From assembly GCF_004571135.1 (NCBI RefSeq), contig NZ_SPSB01000001.1, forward strand, positions 806,001-870,000: a stretch of 64,000 bases of DNA. The letters are read 5' to 3'. The stretch is from Algoriphagus kandeliae. GTDB taxonomy: Bacteria > Bacteroidota > Bacteroidia > Cytophagales > Cyclobacteriaceae. The translations under genes were made by a program, and so were the position numbers. Numbering within the stretch: position 1 is the stretch's first letter; each line of letters begins with the position of its first letter. A model generated the notes under the pieces. It was not told the DNA's origin. It ran no database searches and was given only the letters and a program-made list of their open reading frames with translations. Shown piece after piece: positions 62,301-64,000 of the stretch.

Positions 62301-64000
62301 ATGGCTCAAAAGGCATCTATTCAATCAACTTTACCAGAAAAAATCAGGATCATTCTTAGAAACTTTTGGGGGATGAGCTTGATTTTCATAGGCTTATCGA
62401 TCTTACTACGAGGGATTGAATTGGCATTGGTTTTTTCTAATCATGTTTTGCCCTTTAGCCTTCAAGACATATGGGTTTCTATACTCATTCAGGATTTTAC
62501 CTGGATCATTTATCTCCTTGGTCTTTTATTGATTATTTACTTATCCCTAGTCTTCATTTCTGTAAGATTTGGAAAGTGGCTACTTCAGACTCTTTTTTCT
62601 CTATTATTGCTTATTCATCTGACGCTGATTTTCTATTTTTTCAGAACCCTTTTACCACTCGGAAAAGATCTTTTTGCCTATAGTCCTGAAGATTTAATGT
62701 TGACTGTACAGGCCTCAGGGCAATTGAATGCTCTAACTATTGGTGGCCTATTAGTCTTTTTAGTAATTCTTTATGGGTTATTTCATTTTGGAACCCGATT
62801 CTTAAATTTTTCTCTCAAGTCCTATTTAGCTATCAGCGCTTCGTTTTTGCTTTTATTAATCGTATATACATTTCTTCCTCGAGTACAAAACCTGTATGCT
62901 AGCGAAGTGGAGGCCAATATTGCGCTAAACAAATCCCGCTATTTGACAGAGGAATCTTTTGATTATTACATGTATGGAGGAGAGTATTATTTTGACTTTT
63001 ACCTAAGATCAGGGACTGATGACTTGGTAGTTGAAAAGGAATTTTTGGATGACACCTACCCTTTTGCTCATCGGGCAGAATACCCGGATGTTTTAAGTCC
63101 ATTTTTTGATTCTTTGACCCAAGCACCAAACTTGGTTTTTATCTTTTTAGAAAGTTTCGGAAAAGCCTATTCAGGGAAAGATGCCTATCTGGGAAGTTTT
63201 ACTCCATTTTTAGATTCTCTGGAGCAACATAGCTTGGTATGGTTGAATGCTTTATCTTCCACCGGCAGGACTTTCGGTCTTCAACCGGGAGTTTTTGGGG
63301 GACTTCCCTTTGGTGAAAAAGGATTTTTGGAGCTATTTCCTGAATATCCCTATCATCAAACCTTACTGAGTATTCTACGCGATAATGGTTATGAAACTCG
63401 GTATTTCATTGGAGCAGATAAGAATTTTGACCATGTCGGACCATTTATAGAATATCAGGAACCGGTTCAGTTTATCGATGAAAAAGAGTTTGATTCAAAA
63501 TATAAAAGAGCTCCTTCAAATAGTGGATTTTCTTGGGGTTATGCGGATAAAGAATTATTTGAAAATAGCTTAGAAAAGCTGCCTTCCTCTTTAGAAAACC
63601 CACAAATTTTAATTTTTCAAACCCAAACTTCTCATGATCCATATTTAGTACCTGAGCGAGAATACTATTCTGAAAAATTTGAAAATCATTTGGAGAATTA
63701 TCTGAATCTATCTGAAAGCCAAAAAGAAGGATATCGCTCCTATCAGGATATTTATATGACCATTTTATATGCTGATGATGCGGTTCGTGATTTCTTTAAG
63801 GATTTTAAAAAAAGGCCAGAATTTGAAAACAGCATTTTTATAATCACAGGTGACCACCGACTGCCTGAAATTCCCATGTCTTCACGAATTGACCGATTCC
63901 ATGTTCCATTAATCATGTATTCCCCTCTCTTATCTAGGCAAGCTTATTTTGAAGGGGTCAGCAGTCACTATGAAATCACTCCTTCCATTCTTTCATTCCT
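62301..64000 (+). CDS. LTA synthase-like membrane phosphotransferase, 3' end outside window
   Basis: Open from ATG 62301 to the window edge (566 codons and no stop). Five hydrophobic helices occupy about residues 20-210, followed by an extracytoplasmic alkaline-phosphatase-fold domain. Key residues match LtaS/sulfatase relatives: Glu284 in IFLESFGK, a likely Thr324 nucleophile in STGRTFGL, and Asp518/His519 in TGDHR. In Bacteroidota there is no lipoteichoic acid, so it is more likely a phosphoethanolamine- or phosphoglycerol-type transferase that modifies a glycan or lipid at the envelope. The gene is divergent from the methyltransferase. The end is missing. Confidence 0.85.
   Translation, partial: MAQKASIQSTLPEKIRIILRNFWGMSLIFIGLSILLRGIELALVFSNHVLPFSLQDIWVSILIQDFTWIIYLLGLLLIIYLSLVFISVRFGKWLLQTLFSLLLLIHLTLIFYFFRTLLPLGKDLFAYSPEDLMLTVQASGQLNALTIGGLLVFLVILYGLFHFGTRFLNFSLKSYLAISASFLLLLIVYTFLPRVQNLYASEVEANIALNKSRYLTEESFDYYMYGGEYYFDFYLRSGTDDLVVEKEFLDDTYPFAHRAEYPDVLSPFFDSLTQAPNLVFIFLESFGKAYSGKDAYLGSFTPFLDSLEQHSLVWLNALSSTGRTFGLQPGVFGGLPFGEKGFLELFPEYPYHQTLLSILRDNGYETRYFIGADKNFDHVGPFIEYQEPVQFIDEKEFDSKYKRAPSNSGFSWGYADKELFENSLEKLPSSLENPQILIFQTQTSHDPYLVPEREYYSEKFENHLENYLNLSESQKEGYRSYQDIYMTILYADDAVRDFFKDFKKRPEFENSIFIITGDHRLPEIPMSSRIDRFHVPLIMYSPLLSRQAYFEGVSSHYEITPSILSF

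Overview
The window looks like chromosomal DNA of a Gram-negative Bacteroidota, most likely a member of the Cytophagales close to Algoriphagus/Cyclobacteriaceae. The grounds are low GC, weak Shine-Dalgarno signals, a GldC gliding gene, a large TonB-dependent receptor with an N-terminal carboxypeptidase-like domain, DUF3098/DUF983/DUF4920/DUF6909 genes, the Bacteroidota arrangement of arginine genes around an N-acylornithine carbamoyltransferase, and a SerB-SerA fusion. This placement is inferred from gene content, since there is no rRNA in the window. I see no prophage, insertion sequence, CRISPR array or integrase; it reads as ordinary core and near-core chromosome.

Layout. 1-4.0 kb: end of a beta-propeller protein, an SMP-30/gluconolactonase-like protein, a DsbA/FrnE-type oxidoreductase, a very short zinc-ribbon membrane protein and a Tat-exported-looking class V aminotransferase. 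4.0-12.6 kb: a structured leader followed by an eight-gene arginine operon (GNAT, argG, argC, argD, argF', argB, argE-like, argH). 12.7-14.9 kb: a SulP anion transporter overlapping a beta-carbonic anhydrase. 15.0-17.6 kb: a SAM-I riboswitch controlling metY-metX. 17.6-23.4 kb: DUF2147, PdeM-like phosphoesterase, ftsX-DUF3098-truB-ribF, a CoA-transferase pair and gldC. 23.7-26.7 kb: TonB-dependent receptor. 26.8-31.0 kb: PIG-L deacetylase and an 1137-residue heme lipoprotein. 31.3-36.6 kb: sulfatase, HAD lipoprotein, small outer-membrane proteins and an AraC-type regulator. 36.7-36.9 kb: two identical tRNA-Glu genes. 37-42.1 kb: GAPDH, an unknown secreted protein, and the kdgK-eda-glycosyltransferase run. 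42.2-48.9 kb: a lipoprotein, DUF1330, and a TetR-ABC-HlyD-TolC export operon whose ABC ATPase is degenerate. 49-58.9 kb: DUF983, DUF4920, SerB-SerA fusion, DinB, DEAD-box helicase, gamma-glutamyltransferase and an M20 amidohydrolase. 59-64 kb: DUF6909, msrA, DUF3253, a methyltransferase and the first part of an LTA-synthase-like membrane enzyme that runs off the window.

How the genes work together. The arginine operon makes arginine from glutamate through N-acylated intermediates; residue 90 of the carbamoyltransferase (Val) predicts that the acyl group is succinyl. The metY-metX unit makes homocysteine from homoserine under SAM control. The SulP/carbonic anhydrase pair probably moves and equilibrates bicarbonate, which could feed carbamoyl phosphate synthesis. 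GAPDH, the kdgK/eda pair and the SerB-SerA fusion connect sugar breakdown to serine. The most unusual items are the SerB-SerA fusion, the degenerate ABC exporter, the SAM riboswitch with an atypical downstream region, the nucleosidase-like DUF6909 protein and the structured arginine leader.
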